Shown: positions 16,489-25,545 of the stretch, piece after piece
How the letters are laid out: each line of letters starts with the position of its first letter
Numbering within the stretch: the stretch's first letter is position 1
Source of the DNA: Spirochaetota bacterium
GTDB lineage: Bacteria > Spirochaetota > Brachyspiria > Brachyspirales > JACRPF01
Direction: 5' to 3'
Assembly (NCBI GenBank): GCA_016214035.1
Contig: JACRPF010000004.1
Location: forward strand, 1 to 64,000
Length of the DNA: 64,000 nucleotides
Notes under the pieces: generated by a model
Told to the model about the DNA's origin: nothing
Seen by the model: only the letters and a program-made list of their open reading frames with translations
Databases searched by the model: none
Made by a program: the position numbers and the translations under genes

Positions 16489-17742
16489 TTACCTGAATGT
16501 CTCGAGTGCCCGTTTAATCGCATGGAGACGTGCTGTTCCTTCATCGAGCGTGGGACAGATCCAGCCGCCTTCGACGAACTCGCTCCAGTTATATATCAGA
16601 ATGGATTTTACTTCGGTATTTTTCGGATTATCGATAACCCATTGACATGCGGACCTGACATTCTCCGTGAGTTCATCGGCAGTGCCGCGGGTAAACCATG
16701 CTCCCTCCGCGGGCCTGTCGTATAACGGGAATCGCGTCACCTGTGCGGGCCGTGAATCCCAGCCGTCGTTCACCGGCGGAATCACCTGCCGCCCCGCCGA
16801 CCTGCAGGCATCGCGGAACGCCGCATTCGCTTCAGCCAGTTTTGCGTAAGGATACTCAATTGCTCTTTTATCCCTGTTCTTCCGGATCTCCGGATGTATC
16901 GGCGCACCGTATCCGCTCACGGCATCATAACCGATATCATCCAAAAATCTGCTGTTCTCGCCGCCGAGCCATATCATGGCTACGTAATAGGGTTTGCCCA
17001 GTCCCGCTGCCTCGCACCTGCGGGATAGTTCCTCAAAACCCGCTTTCATATCGACATAGGTCTTGAAATATGCAAACTTCTGAGCGCCGAATATAAATAC
17101 CAGCGGCCGATTACCGAGAACCTTCTGGTAATTTTGCTCCCTGAAGAGCCGCACAAGCTCATCCGCGGTTGTTTTCCATTCCGCAACGGGGTCCCAGGTG
17201 CTGTCAGCGCCTTTTCCGGCGGCGTTCGCAGCTCCGGGATTATCGGGGTCATACTCCTTCTGCTTCGGGCCGAGCAAATGGTCCTGCAGAAATAGACAGT
17301 AGTTCAATCTGTCCTTATACTTACTCTTCCGATGGAATGACGGCAGATCCGGCGTATACCATTTCCATTTCGGATCATTTCGCAGATCCCTCGGCCAGAC
17401 GCGGTAGTTCACCGCCCAGTAATCAAGTCCCGCCGATGCTGCATACAGAATATCCTGATCCATCACGTTCTGCTGATATTCATCCATCAGGATCTTTCCG
17501 TCACGGACATCGGCATAGTACGGAATACGGGTATGCCATTGCGGGTCTTCCAGATAGCGTGTCTGCTGAAACTCCAGCTTCCACGCCGACCATCGGATGA
17601 CACCGGTGAGTATTCCTTCTTTTCCCGCGGCATACGCAACAGTTCCGATAATAAAAAACGCGATGACTACGGCGCAACAGACTCTTCTACGGTATGCCGC
17701 AGTGAAACGCGGTGACTCGCCGAATCCATTGCATTTTTCCAT
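16489..17742 (-). CDS. GH99/WbsX-like glycosidase-type secreted protein
   Basis: 417 residues from the ATG at 17742, chosen because GGGG lies five bases upstream; a longer frame from 17778 would overlap the previous gene by 20 bases. A transmembrane or signal segment (VCCAVVIAFFIIGTVAYAAG, about residues 21-40) is followed by a barrel-like domain. The segments ASAGLDYWAVNYRVW, RPLVFIFGAQKF and IYNWSEFVEGGWICPTLDEG match the WbsX / GH99-like pattern, in which the latter block is usually NxWNEWxEGxxxxP. Proteins of this group act as endo-glycosidases or are found with glycan loci; the substrate here is unknown. It is the last gene of lyase operon 2, starting 16 bases after the deacetylase stop codon. 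Confidence 0.7.
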   Translation of the reverse strand: MEKCNGFGESPRFTAAYRRRVCCAVVIAFFIIGTVAYAAGKEGILTGVIRWSAWKLEFQQTRYLEDPQWHTRIPYYADVRDGKILMDEYQQNVMDQDILYAASAGLDYWAVNYRVWPRDLRNDPKWKWYTPDLPSFHRKSKYKDRLNYCLFLQDHLLGPKQKEYDPDNPGAANAAGKGADSTWDPVAEWKTTADELVRLFREQNYQKVLGNRPLVFIFGAQKFAYFKTYVDMKAGFEELSRRCEAAGLGKPYYVAMIWLGGENSRFLDDIGYDAVSGYGAPIHPEIRKNRDKRAIEYPYAKLAEANAAFRDACRSAGRQVIPPVNDGWDSRPAQVTRFPLYDRPAEGAWFTRGTADELTENVRSACQWVIDNPKNTEVKSILIYNWSEFVEGGWICPTLDEGTARLHAIKRALETFR

Positions 17743-17758
17743 ATCGCCCCAACGCGCC

Positions 17759-19414
17759 TTACCACATAATATCTGCAAGCCCGTCCTTTACCGGACGCCG
17801 TTCACCGTTATAGACGATCTCGGTAACGCCTTCGGGTACTTTCAGCGTCAGCGGGAATGTCCGCAGATACGGATGCAGCCAGGGACGTGTCATGGTGAAC
17901 GTCACTCCGTTCGCATCTTTTTTGCCGCCGTCAACCTGCGTGTTCATCCGCATCCAGCGCCAGACGTACACCTCGCCCGCCGTTGTATACCAGATATCCG
18001 GATTGCCTTCAAGCGAGGCCAGCACCTTTTCCAGCGTAGCCATGCCGCTCCCGGCCAATTCATAACTGTGCCCCCATACATGAAAGACAAGCCCGTCCTT
18101 CACCGTAAGTTCCTTGAACCGCGCGCTGATACGCTCCGCGCCGGTATTGAAATGAAAATCCGGCGTATACCCGTACGGATTCTTTATCTCATCGATATAG
18201 TTCGGTCCCGTTGCTGTGCCCCGCGCCGACCATATACCGGCATTCGAAACACTGCGCACCACGTAATCACCCTGCTCGTCGTATGCGGGTGAATAATTGA
18301 ACGGATAACCGAACGATATGACCGGATGTCCTACCATTCCTTCAAGAAGCCGACGCATATTCGCTGTCTCGGCGTAGCATCGTTCGTAGCCGGAAAGATA
18401 ATACGCGGGATGATTCCATGAATGATTGCCAATCTCCATGCCGAGCGCTTCAAGTTCGGCGAGTTTGGCGAGCATCTGCGAGTTGCGGTTCATGAAGAAC
18501 GTGCCGCGGAACCCGTGTTTTTTCATCGTCTCGGCAAGCGGCATGTCCATATCCCTACCGTCGTCCCATGTCGTGAAGATGGTATATTTTTTACCGTAGG
18601 GAAAAACTGCCGGCGATGGAGCAGCTCCGCCGGAATATCCGACCAGCGTAATCGTTCTCGTCTCCGTCTTTGCCGTGTCTATGGTCTGGATAAGTTCTCC
18701 GCCGTTCTCAACGGGCATTGCCGGAACCGCTTCCACCGGATGCCGTTCGATGATAACATTCGCCGCCGTACCGTCCACGGTTATGCGTTCCGCTGCGGAT
18801 GACAGAAACAAATATGCCTGAGTTCCCGCCGGCGTCGTGAATGAACGTTCGCCGCATTGCCATGTTGCCGATACTTTTGCGGGAAACGATGCGCGTATCC
18901 GTCCCGGTGCAAGCGGAACCGGCAATGTAACCGAGCCGCCGTCCACCGGACAGTCGAGATACCAGCGCATATTCGCTGTCGCTGATACATCAAGCGGTTC
19001 AACGCTTACCGAGCGAATGCCGGCGGTATCCTGTCCGCGCTGTGAGCTTTTGCGATACAGCATACCGCGTGACTGCATGGCCGTGAACATGGCGAACGAT
19101 TGCTTCCCCGATGTGTTGATGTAGTAACAATCCACAAGCGGTGTGCGGCCCGCGACAAAGCCGATATGCTGGTTCTTTGCACCGCCGGTCTTTCCGTTGA
19201 AATCAACGGTCACCTTCCATGCGCCCGCGGGAAGTTCTGAAGCGAATTCCCAGCGGACTTCATCTTTCACGCCCATGGCGGCGGTAAGATAAACCGTATC
19301 GCCTTCTTTATTCTTTGCACCACCCGTTGCGGATGCGGCGTCAAGCGTTATCGTTTCGCCGAGCGCCAGCGATGTTAACATCATCCCTGCCGTCAGACAC
19401 AGCATCAAGTTCAT
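17759..19414 (-). CDS. Secreted polysaccharide deacetylase (NodB domain) with N-terminal beta module
   Basis: 551 residues with a signal peptide ending LALGE. Residues about 20-240 are beta-rich with no recognised family. The NodB homology domain starts near 275: TWDDGRDMD supplies the catalytic and metal-binding aspartates (TFDDG type), and GNHSWNHP (near 330) the two metal-binding histidines; FGYPFNYSP and HVWGHSYEL are the later motifs. It should remove N- or O-acetyl groups from a polysaccharide outside the cytoplasm. The last 70 residues form another beta segment. Its ATG overlaps the stop of lyase 3 by four bases (ATGA), so the two are translationally coupled, which suggests deacetylation and lyase action on the same glycan. 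Confidence 0.85.
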   Translation of the reverse strand: MNLMLCLTAGMMLTSLALGETITLDAASATGGAKNKEGDTVYLTAAMGVKDEVRWEFASELPAGAWKVTVDFNGKTGGAKNQHIGFVAGRTPLVDCYYINTSGKQSFAMFTAMQSRGMLYRKSSQRGQDTAGIRSVSVEPLDVSATANMRWYLDCPVDGGSVTLPVPLAPGRIRASFPAKVSATWQCGERSFTTPAGTQAYLFLSSAAERITVDGTAANVIIERHPVEAVPAMPVENGGELIQTIDTAKTETRTITLVGYSGGAAPSPAVFPYGKKYTIFTTWDDGRDMDMPLAETMKKHGFRGTFFMNRNSQMLAKLAELEALGMEIGNHSWNHPAYYLSGYERCYAETANMRRLLEGMVGHPVISFGYPFNYSPAYDEQGDYVVRSVSNAGIWSARGTATGPNYIDEIKNPYGYTPDFHFNTGAERISARFKELTVKDGLVFHVWGHSYELAGSGMATLEKVLASLEGNPDIWYTTAGEVYVWRWMRMNTQVDGGKKDANGVTFTMTRPWLHPYLRTFPLTLKVPEGVTEIVYNGERRPVKDGLADIMW

Positions 19415-22400
19415 TTTGCCGTCCCTGCACCGATATCTTCAAATTCAAACGACTGCACATATGTCTCGCCGGTGTTCGAACTCCACGAATATATCCATGC
19501 CTTGCAGAACGCGGCGTTTGCCGGAGACTGCTCCGAATACTCCGTGAGCTTGAACGCATCAGTTCCGCCGTCAACGCGTTTTGACATTTCCTTGCCGATC
19601 TGTTTTTTATCCGCGTCATACCAGACGAAATAGAGCGCTATCGGCGCGCCCTTGAGCATCGCCCGCTCGCGGTACATCCTTCCGGGTTTCACCTCGAGCA
19701 TCTGCTGCAGTCCCACGCCGTTCTTCTTGTCGTTGTCGACGATATGCATCGCCGGTTTGCCGTCAGCTGTGACACGTGTTATTTTCGTCGTGTCGCCGTT
19801 CGGCCCCGGGCTCATCAGCCAGCCTTCCGGTTTGCCGTCATTGTCGGCATCGTCGAATGACGGATTGGCGTTCAGGATGTCTTTTCCCGTTGCGGGGACG
19901 ACCTTTATCCAATCCATGTTCATGCCGGCCATTGCGCCGACGAACGTGAGCGTATGTTCGCCCGCGGCGAGATTGAAACGCATGCCGCCCGTTTTCGATG
20001 CGAGCCACACGTCGCGCCAATTATCCTTGTCGGAACTCCAGCCGCCGGTCTCGGCAAAACAGAAAAGATTCGTCCCCTGCCCCGCCGGCTTTCCGTCGAT
20101 ATAGAGTGCGCGCATCGGAGCGTCGGCGCTGCAGTAGCGTAGCCGTATGCCGTAATCGCCCGCGGACGGCGCTGAGAACTTCCACGACAATGCATGCCCC
20201 GGTTCATCCCAAAGCTTGAACGATTTTCCCGAATCGCCTATTTTTGTAACCACTGCCACTTTACCTTTCTGCTCATCGGTGAAATCCTCCGCCTGAATGA
20301 CGATGGCCTTTGCCGAATCGGGTGTAAACACACCGAGATTTTCGGCGCGCCCTTCATTATCAACTTTTCCCGGTAACGCAAACCCCGCTGGATCAACCTT
20401 GCGAATCAGGAGTGTGACGACGGCTTTCTTCACCGGCTTTTCAAGATCGATGCCGATGCGCAGCGGCTTGGACGCCTTATATCCCATATCCTCATCGATG
20501 ATATCTTCACGGAACGTAACCTTCTCGCCGCCCGCGTCGACCTTCACCTCAACCGCCTGCTTGCTGTTATACACGATGAACGTGTCGGGTGCGGTCTTCA
20601 GCCATTTGTCATATGTGAGTACCGCGGTGCTGAAGCTCATCGGCCGATCCGCCTCGAACGTATCGCTTACGGATACGGTGATTTCCGGCGCGCGTTTATA
20701 GATGAAGGTCCGTTTCAATCCGGTGATGCCGTCCACTTTATCATACGCGCTCGCATAGTCGATGACGAACCGGTCTGCATCATCGCTGAACTTTGCCTCG
20801 ACTATCTTCGCCATGGCGTCGCGTCCTGGCCGCTGCTGAACGCCGTCAATGACCGGCACTGAATGACCGAACGAACTTAAGGCCTTGCTGTCATACCGCT
20901 TCGCACTGAACGTCCGCGCGGTATAGACTTCGTTCCCCGGGTCAATTATCAGCGGCAGTTTCGCGCCTTTTGTGGCGATGACGAAGGAACCCAGATCGTT
21001 GTGATTATGCTCCTCAGCGTTATGACCGCCTTTGAACGATGCGGCGAAGGCGTTCGGCGCGTCGGGGTCTTTCGGACGGCAGTTTAATATCCCCGCCTCT
21101 TCAAAGAAGTCCCTGAAACTGTCGCCCGCTTTCGGTGCGAACTTCGGATACGGTTGTGCGGTGTAGTATATCGATGATGGAAAAAACGTGAGCGCGAACG
21201 ACTGCGGATCGCCGCCGTTAAGCGGTATCCCTTTCGCCTGCCATGTGGGCATCTGTGCCGGATCGTACATGCGGTCCATGAAATACAATATCCAGCTCGA
21301 AGGCTTCGCCGTCGGCCCGCAGTCGGCATATGCCGGATACAATCCGTCGATGAGTTCCATCCGTTTGCCGAAACGGCCTATTGCCGCCACCTTGGCATTG
21401 TTGAACCAGTCGATCTTTCCCTTTGTTGCTAAAGAAACCCCTGCTGCGATCAGCACAAAATTGCCGAAACCGTACCCCCAATAGCCGATGCCCTCGGAAC
21501 AGTAACCGTCATCCGTCATACCGTGCAGAAAATACGGCAGACCTATCTCGGCGCCGTGTACAAAAAGCGCCCGCTCCTCGGCGCTGTCTATCACCGCAAG
21601 TGCGGCGAGCACCACCCCGGCGTGGCACACCGCATTCCAGTTATTATTGCCGTTCATCCACCAGAAACCGCCGCGGTCCTCACCGGTGATAAGCCGCGGT
21701 TTATACGCATTGAATATTCGCCGATAGAGTTCATTCGTGAGCGTTATGCGCGTTTCTTCCAAAAGCTTTTCACCGAGCATCCGGTATGTACCGGAGAACA
21801 CGAGCGCGCGCGCTGCCGCCGACAAATCAACCTCAATTCGTTTACCGTTATAATTATCAAGCCTTCCGTCATGCGCCGACAGCGTCCATGATTTATCTGA
21901 CGCAATACTTTTCACCGCCTCTTCCACCGCGGCAATAAAACGCCCCTTATTCTCGATGCACTCGGCCAGGAGAACATCCCTCAGATAACCGGTGCGCCTG
22001 CCCATCATACCGTCGCCGGTGCGCTTGCCCGATCGCGTATAGGCGAGATAGTCATCGTCGCTCCAGGCAGTCATGCCGGATTTGAGCTGACGCTCGCCGT
22101 TCTCGACAATCTGTTTCGCCTTTTCAGGGTCAATACTCTCCCATGTCTTCCGGTCGCTCACCGGCGGCAGCAGTACCGCCTCCGGTTTTTCCGGAAGCAT
22201 GGCGGCAATCTCTTTCACCCGGCTCATGTCTGGCATCGGCGTCTTTTTCAATTCCAGTTTCGATTCGGCTTTCATTTCCGGCATAGCTCCTTCGACAAAG
22301 CGGATGTCGTCAACCCAGATCACGGACTCGGGATTCGGCTTTAGCCCCCACCCGTCGGCGGTAATCATGATGGAATCGATCTGCTTCCAGCCCGCAGGAT

Positions 22401-22797
22401 CGCGGCTTGCGCTGAATTTTTTGAACGGTATTTTAATCTCTTTCCATCCGTCCCAGTTCACTGTCAGCGGATAGCTGTAATAGGAGAATACCTTCGGGTC
22501 TTTGCGTGAATTAAGGATGAGCATGAGCGATTCGCCGGTATTCTTTTCGGAAAACATCCAGAGCCGGAGTTCATTATATCCGCTCCAGTCATGGTCAATC
22601 GCATCAATCGATATTGATTTGTTCTGCAGATGATCTTTCCAGAGGCCGGAGCTCTTCCCCTCTTTCACGTTCTTCTCCGACAGCTCGATGCCTTTCCATC
22701 CCGTTTTTTCAAAACCGAGCAATGCCTGAAAATCAGGCGAAACGGCCGAGAACACACTTGACGCCGCAAGTAGTGCGGTAAAAATGATGCGCATCAT
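19411..22797 (-). CDS. Large secreted heparinase II/III-type lyase with rearranged binding modules (lyase 3)
   Basis: About 1128 residues. GAGG lies just before the ATG-ATG pair at 22797/22794, which starts a clean signal peptide (MMRIIFTALLAASSVFSA); a start ten codons earlier at 22827 is possible. Module order differs from lyases 1 and 2: CIA30-like module B comes first (LGFEKTGWKGIELS to VIWVDDIRFV), then a toroid (MNGNNNWNAVCHAG, SEGIGYWGYGFGNF), the heparinase-type beta domain with EEHNHNDLGSFVIATKG near 597, module C (FTDEQKGKVAVVTKIG to MNMDWIKVVPA), and jelly-roll A at the very C-terminus (NPSFDDADNDGKPEGW), the module that is N-terminal in the other two. The catalytic part is also the most divergent of the three. 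First gene of operon 2. Confidence 0.84.
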   Translation of the reverse strand: MMRIIFTALLAASSVFSAVSPDFQALLGFEKTGWKGIELSEKNVKEGKSSGLWKDHLQNKSISIDAIDHDWSGYNELRLWMFSEKNTGESLMLILNSRKDPKVFSYYSYPLTVNWDGWKEIKIPFKKFSASRDPAGWKQIDSIMITADGWGLKPNPESVIWVDDIRFVEGAMPEMKAESKLELKKTPMPDMSRVKEIAAMLPEKPEAVLLPPVSDRKTWESIDPEKAKQIVENGERQLKSGMTAWSDDDYLAYTRSGKRTGDGMMGRRTGYLRDVLLAECIENKGRFIAAVEEAVKSIASDKSWTLSAHDGRLDNYNGKRIEVDLSAAARALVFSGTYRMLGEKLLEETRITLTNELYRRIFNAYKPRLITGEDRGGFWWMNGNNNWNAVCHAGVVLAALAVIDSAEERALFVHGAEIGLPYFLHGMTDDGYCSEGIGYWGYGFGNFVLIAAGVSLATKGKIDWFNNAKVAAIGRFGKRMELIDGLYPAYADCGPTAKPSSWILYFMDRMYDPAQMPTWQAKGIPLNGGDPQSFALTFFPSSIYYTAQPYPKFAPKAGDSFRDFFEEAGILNCRPKDPDAPNAFAASFKGGHNAEEHNHNDLGSFVIATKGAKLPLIIDPGNEVYTARTFSAKRYDSKALSSFGHSVPVIDGVQQRPGRDAMAKIVEAKFSDDADRFVIDYASAYDKVDGITGLKRTFIYKRAPEITVSVSDTFEADRPMSFSTAVLTYDKWLKTAPDTFIVYNSKQAVEVKVDAGGEKVTFREDIIDEDMGYKASKPLRIGIDLEKPVKKAVVTLLIRKVDPAGFALPGKVDNEGRAENLGVFTPDSAKAIVIQAEDFTDEQKGKVAVVTKIGDSGKSFKLWDEPGHALSWKFSAPSAGDYGIRLRYCSADAPMRALYIDGKPAGQGTNLFCFAETGGWSSDKDNWRDVWLASKTGGMRFNLAAGEHTLTFVGAMAGMNMDWIKVVPATGKDILNANPSFDDADNDGKPEGWLMSPGPNGDTTKITRVTADGKPAMHIVDNDKKNGVGLQQMLEVKPGRMYRERAMLKGAPIALYFVWYDADKKQIGKEMSKRVDGGTDAFKLTEYSEQSPANAAFCKAWIYSWSSNTGETYVQSFEFEDIGAGTAK

Positions 22798-22858
22798 GGA
22801 CCTCAGGAATTCGCTATGGCGTTTCATGAACTGCCTGGCCGCGGGGATAGACCCGATC

Positions 22859-22888
22859 AGTATACCAAAATAGCAGCCGCACTGTCTT
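22859..22888 (-). promoter_or_regulatory. Promoter of lyase operon 2 (lyase 3, deacetylase, WbsX-like)
   Basis: Minus-strand AAGACA (22883-22888), 18 bp, TATACT (22859-22864): same hexamers and spacing as the lyase operon 1 promoter at 15402-15431. The spacer sequences differ, so the conservation is not simple recent duplication of the whole region. Confidence 0.65.
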
Positions 22889-22924
22889 GGAAAAATGCGA
22901 CATGTGGTTGAAGAAAAACGACAT
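22887..22924 (-). promoter_or_regulatory. Tandem 17-bp repeats, putative AraC-family activator site 2
   Basis: Plus-strand reading: TTGGAAAAATGCGACAT (22887-22903), four bases, TTGAAGAAAAACGACAT (22908-22924); period 21 bp. The proximal copy differs from that at 15430-15446 at one base, and the distal copy matches its counterpart at 14 of 17. Same position relative to the -35. Confidence 0.6.
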
Positions 22925-22956
22925 ACACGCGGTACGAACGCATTATTTCGCCGATA

Positions 22957-23610
22957 CTAATGTGCCGCAACGTTGATAAGCCATTGTGCGAGCGCGTCAA
23001 TGCCGTCGCCTTTCTTCGCGTTTACCTCGAATATCTTCGCTGTTGTATTATGCGCTTTTACGCCGTCATAGAAGAACTTGTCGTTAAAATCAACATGTAC
23101 TTTCAGATCGGCTTTATTAAGGACGATGATACCCGCCTTCTGGAACGCGAGCGGATATTTATACGGCTTATCGCTGCCCTCCGCCGCGCTCACCACGAGA
23201 AGCTTCATATGTTCGCCTATCTCGTATTCCGCCGGACAAACGAGATTACCGACGTTCTCGATGAAAACCACGCTGTTGTCCCTGAGCGGATGGGCCGCGA
23301 GCGCCTTGTCCATCATCTTCGCGTCGAGGTGACAGCCGCCGTGCGTGTTGATCTGAAACGCGTCCACGCCGCGTGAGGCAAAAAGTTTCGTATCGATATC
23401 CGATTCAATATCGCCTTCAATCACCGTCACCGGCCGGTCCTTGATGCGCGCTATGACGCCAGCGATAACCGAAGTCTTCCCCGTACCCGGCGCACCGAGC
23501 ACGTTCACCGCGAATATCTTTCTCGCTGTAAATGACGCGTTTATCTTCGCCGCGATGGAATTGTTATCCGCATAAATACTTTTGATGATGCTGACCGTTT
23601 CCGATGCCAT
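22957..23610 (-). CDS. hypB: HypB-like hydrogenase/urease-type nickel insertion GTPase
   Basis: 217 residues, cytoplasmic SIMIBI-class GTPase. The P-loop is GAPGTGKT (39-46) and the base-specificity motif NKAD (165-168). The HypB nickel/zinc site at the dimer interface is recognisable: Cys93-His94 in THGGCHLD and Cys125 in GNLVCPAEYE. The N-terminal histidine-rich store and the CxxCGC high-affinity site of E. coli HypB are absent, as in many HypBs. The protein would deliver nickel to a [NiFe] hydrogenase or another nickel enzyme, normally together with HypA. No hypA or hydrogenase gene is in the window. It follows a DppB/NikB-type permease gene by 11 bases. Confidence 0.88.
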   Translation of the reverse strand: MASETVSIIKSIYADNNSIAAKINASFTARKIFAVNVLGAPGTGKTSVIAGVIARIKDRPVTVIEGDIESDIDTKLFASRGVDAFQINTHGGCHLDAKMMDKALAAHPLRDNSVVFIENVGNLVCPAEYEIGEHMKLLVVSAAEGSDKPYKYPLAFQKAGIIVLNKADLKVHVDFNDKFFYDGVKAHNTTAKIFEVNAKKGDGIDALAQWLINVAAH

Positions 23611-23621
23611 GAGTAAACTCC

Positions 23622-24617
23622 TTACGTGGTTGCGTAGCTGATGCGGGGATTGATGAACACATAGAGAATATCGACAATGAGGATATTGACGAGTGTCAGG
23701 AACGCCGAAAACGCGAGCACCGTCATGATGACGGGATAATCGAACATGCGTATCGATTCGAACATGAGAAGCCCCATGCCCGGGATCGAGAATATCTTTT
23801 CAACGATGACCGAGCCGCCGATGAGCGACGGCAGGAGCGTTGAGAATATCGTCACGATGGGTATAAGCGAATTGCGAAGCGCGTGTTTCAGCACCACCGC
23901 TTTTTCGGAAAGTCCTTTCGCCATGGCTGTCTTGATATATTCCTGACTGAGCGTATCGAGCACACTCGCGCGTGTAAGCCGCGTCATGAACGCAAGATTA
24001 TGGTACGTATAACAGACGAGCGGCAGCACCATATGCGCGGTAATGTCACCGAGTTTGCCGAAAAACGGCAATGACGCATAGCTGTCCGACACGAGCCCGT
24101 AGAGCGGGAAGATGTTGAACTGTACGCTCAAAAAGCTCACGAGCATAAGCGCAACCCATGGCGTAGGGAGCGAATATAACCCGAACAGCACGACGGCCGA
24201 TATACGATCGAACGGCCCTCCGTCACGCATGGCGTTGTAGATACCGACGGGAAGCGATATCAGTACGGCAATTATTATCGATATCAGGTTGAGCGCAAGC
24301 GTCACCGGGAATGCCTCGGCTATCTTGACGATCACCGGCCGGTTGTCATGTATAGACACGCCGAAATTGAATGTAAAGAATTTTTTTAGCCAGAGCACAT
24401 ACTGCACCGGGACCGGTTTATCGAGGTCATACAGTTTTCGCACCGATTCTATCACCGAACGGTCGAGATTCTTCGCCATCACCCCGCCCTGGGCTATTTC
24501 TATGGGGTCCGCAGGTATGAGATGTATCACGAAAAATACGATGGTGATGATGCCGAGGAACGTGACCATCGCCTGCAGTAGCCGTTTACCGATGTAGCGC
24601 AGCAGTTCTTGATTCAT
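23622..24617 (-). CDS. ABC transporter permease, DppB/OppB/NikB type
   Basis: 331 residues with six predicted transmembrane segments (first at about 12-32). The family start RYIGKRLLQAMVTFLGIITI and the EAA-type cytoplasmic loop ASVLDTLSQEYIKTAMAKGLSEKAVVLKHALRNS (about 225-258, read in parts) are typical of the peptide/nickel/opine permease family. This subunit pairs with a DppC/NikC permease and DppDF ATPases, none of which is in the window, so it is a separated component. Because hypB follows it in the same unit, nickel or a metallophore is a reasonable cargo, but peptides are equally possible from the sequence. The ribosome-binding site is not strong. Confidence 0.85.
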   Translation of the reverse strand: MNQELLRYIGKRLLQAMVTFLGIITIVFFVIHLIPADPIEIAQGGVMAKNLDRSVIESVRKLYDLDKPVPVQYVLWLKKFFTFNFGVSIHDNRPVIVKIAEAFPVTLALNLISIIIAVLISLPVGIYNAMRDGGPFDRISAVVLFGLYSLPTPWVALMLVSFLSVQFNIFPLYGLVSDSYASLPFFGKLGDITAHMVLPLVCYTYHNLAFMTRLTRASVLDTLSQEYIKTAMAKGLSEKAVVLKHALRNSLIPIVTIFSTLLPSLIGGSVIVEKIFSIPGMGLLMFESIRMFDYPVIMTVLAFSAFLTLVNILIVDILYVFINPRISYATT

Positions 24618-24656
24618 GAAAGCAGTTTACAGTAAAACAGTAAAAAATCAAAGCAA

Positions 24657-25496
24657 TCAGATATCGATGACACCGTCGAATACGATTACCGCATTGCCGG
24701 TCATTGCCACACTCGCGCCCTCGCCCGGCCAGCGTATGGCAAGATCACCGCCGGACAGATGCACGGCGATATCATTGCCGGTCATGCCGCTGAGCACACC
24801 GGCTACGCATACCGCCGATGCGCCGGTACCGCACGCAAGCGTCTCGCCGCTCCCGCGCTCCCAGGTGCGCTGCCGCACTTCCGCCATGCTTATCTTTTCA
24901 ACGAACTCCACGTTCACGCGCCGGGGAAACAGCGGATGGTTCTCAATCAGCGGCCCCACTTCCGAAACGGGAAACTTTGCCACATCGTCCACATAAATGA
25001 CCGCATGCGGATTTCCCATGGACACCGATGTGAAGCGATACGTCTTGCCGCCGACAGTGACCGGATGATTTATCACGCGCGGCATATCGAGCGTTGTGGG
25101 TATCGCCCTGCCGTCAAGTACGGGAACACCCATATCAACCGTGGCACGTGTCACCGCACCGTTCTCTACCGTAAGCTTGATATCAAGCACGCCGCGGCCC
25201 GTCTCTATACGCAGCGTATCCTTCTTCGCAATACCGCGATCATGTACATATTTCGCCACACAGCGCACGCCGTTGCCGCACATCTCCGATTCGCTTCCGT
25301 CGGCGTTGAACATACGCATGCGCGCGTCGGCCTTGTCGCTCGGAGTGATGAGTATTATACCGTCACCGCCGATACCGAAATGGCGGTCTGAAAGACGGAT
25401 GGCCAGTGCCGCCGGGTCGTCGACCTTATTGGCAAAGCAGTCGATATATACATAATCGTTACCGGCGCCGTGCATTTTTGTGAATGGAAGCTTCAT
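24657..25496 (-). CDS. dapF: Diaminopimelate epimerase
   Basis: 279 residues from the ATG at 25496, which has AAAGGA at good spacing; a longer frame from 25535 lacks support. It converts LL-diaminopimelate to the meso form for lysine and peptidoglycan synthesis in the cytoplasm. Both catalytic cysteines are visible, Cys73 in MCGNGVRC and Cys222 in GETLACGTGA, as are the N-terminal KMHGAGNDY and the GNPHAV motifs. Length is normal. It lies between the tocopherol-cyclase-like gene and the permease gene on the same strand with gaps of 39-49 bases, probably one transcript from recR. Confidence 0.95.
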   Translation of the reverse strand: MKLPFTKMHGAGNDYVYIDCFANKVDDPAALAIRLSDRHFGIGGDGIILITPSDKADARMRMFNADGSESEMCGNGVRCVAKYVHDRGIAKKDTLRIETGRGVLDIKLTVENGAVTRATVDMGVPVLDGRAIPTTLDMPRVINHPVTVGGKTYRFTSVSMGNPHAVIYVDDVAKFPVSEVGPLIENHPLFPRRVNVEFVEKISMAEVRQRTWERGSGETLACGTGASAVCVAGVLSGMTGNDIAVHLSGGDLAIRWPGEGASVAMTGNAVIVFDGVIDI

Positions 25497-25545
25497 TACT
25501 TTTGTCCTTTGAGCAATTGTCGTACAATTATACAAAAACAGCGAT

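Noticed and set aside
16408-16725. Plus-strand ORF of 105 codons
   Set aside because: Most of it is antisense to the WbsX-like gene, which has clear family motifs; the first 80 bases alone have no support.
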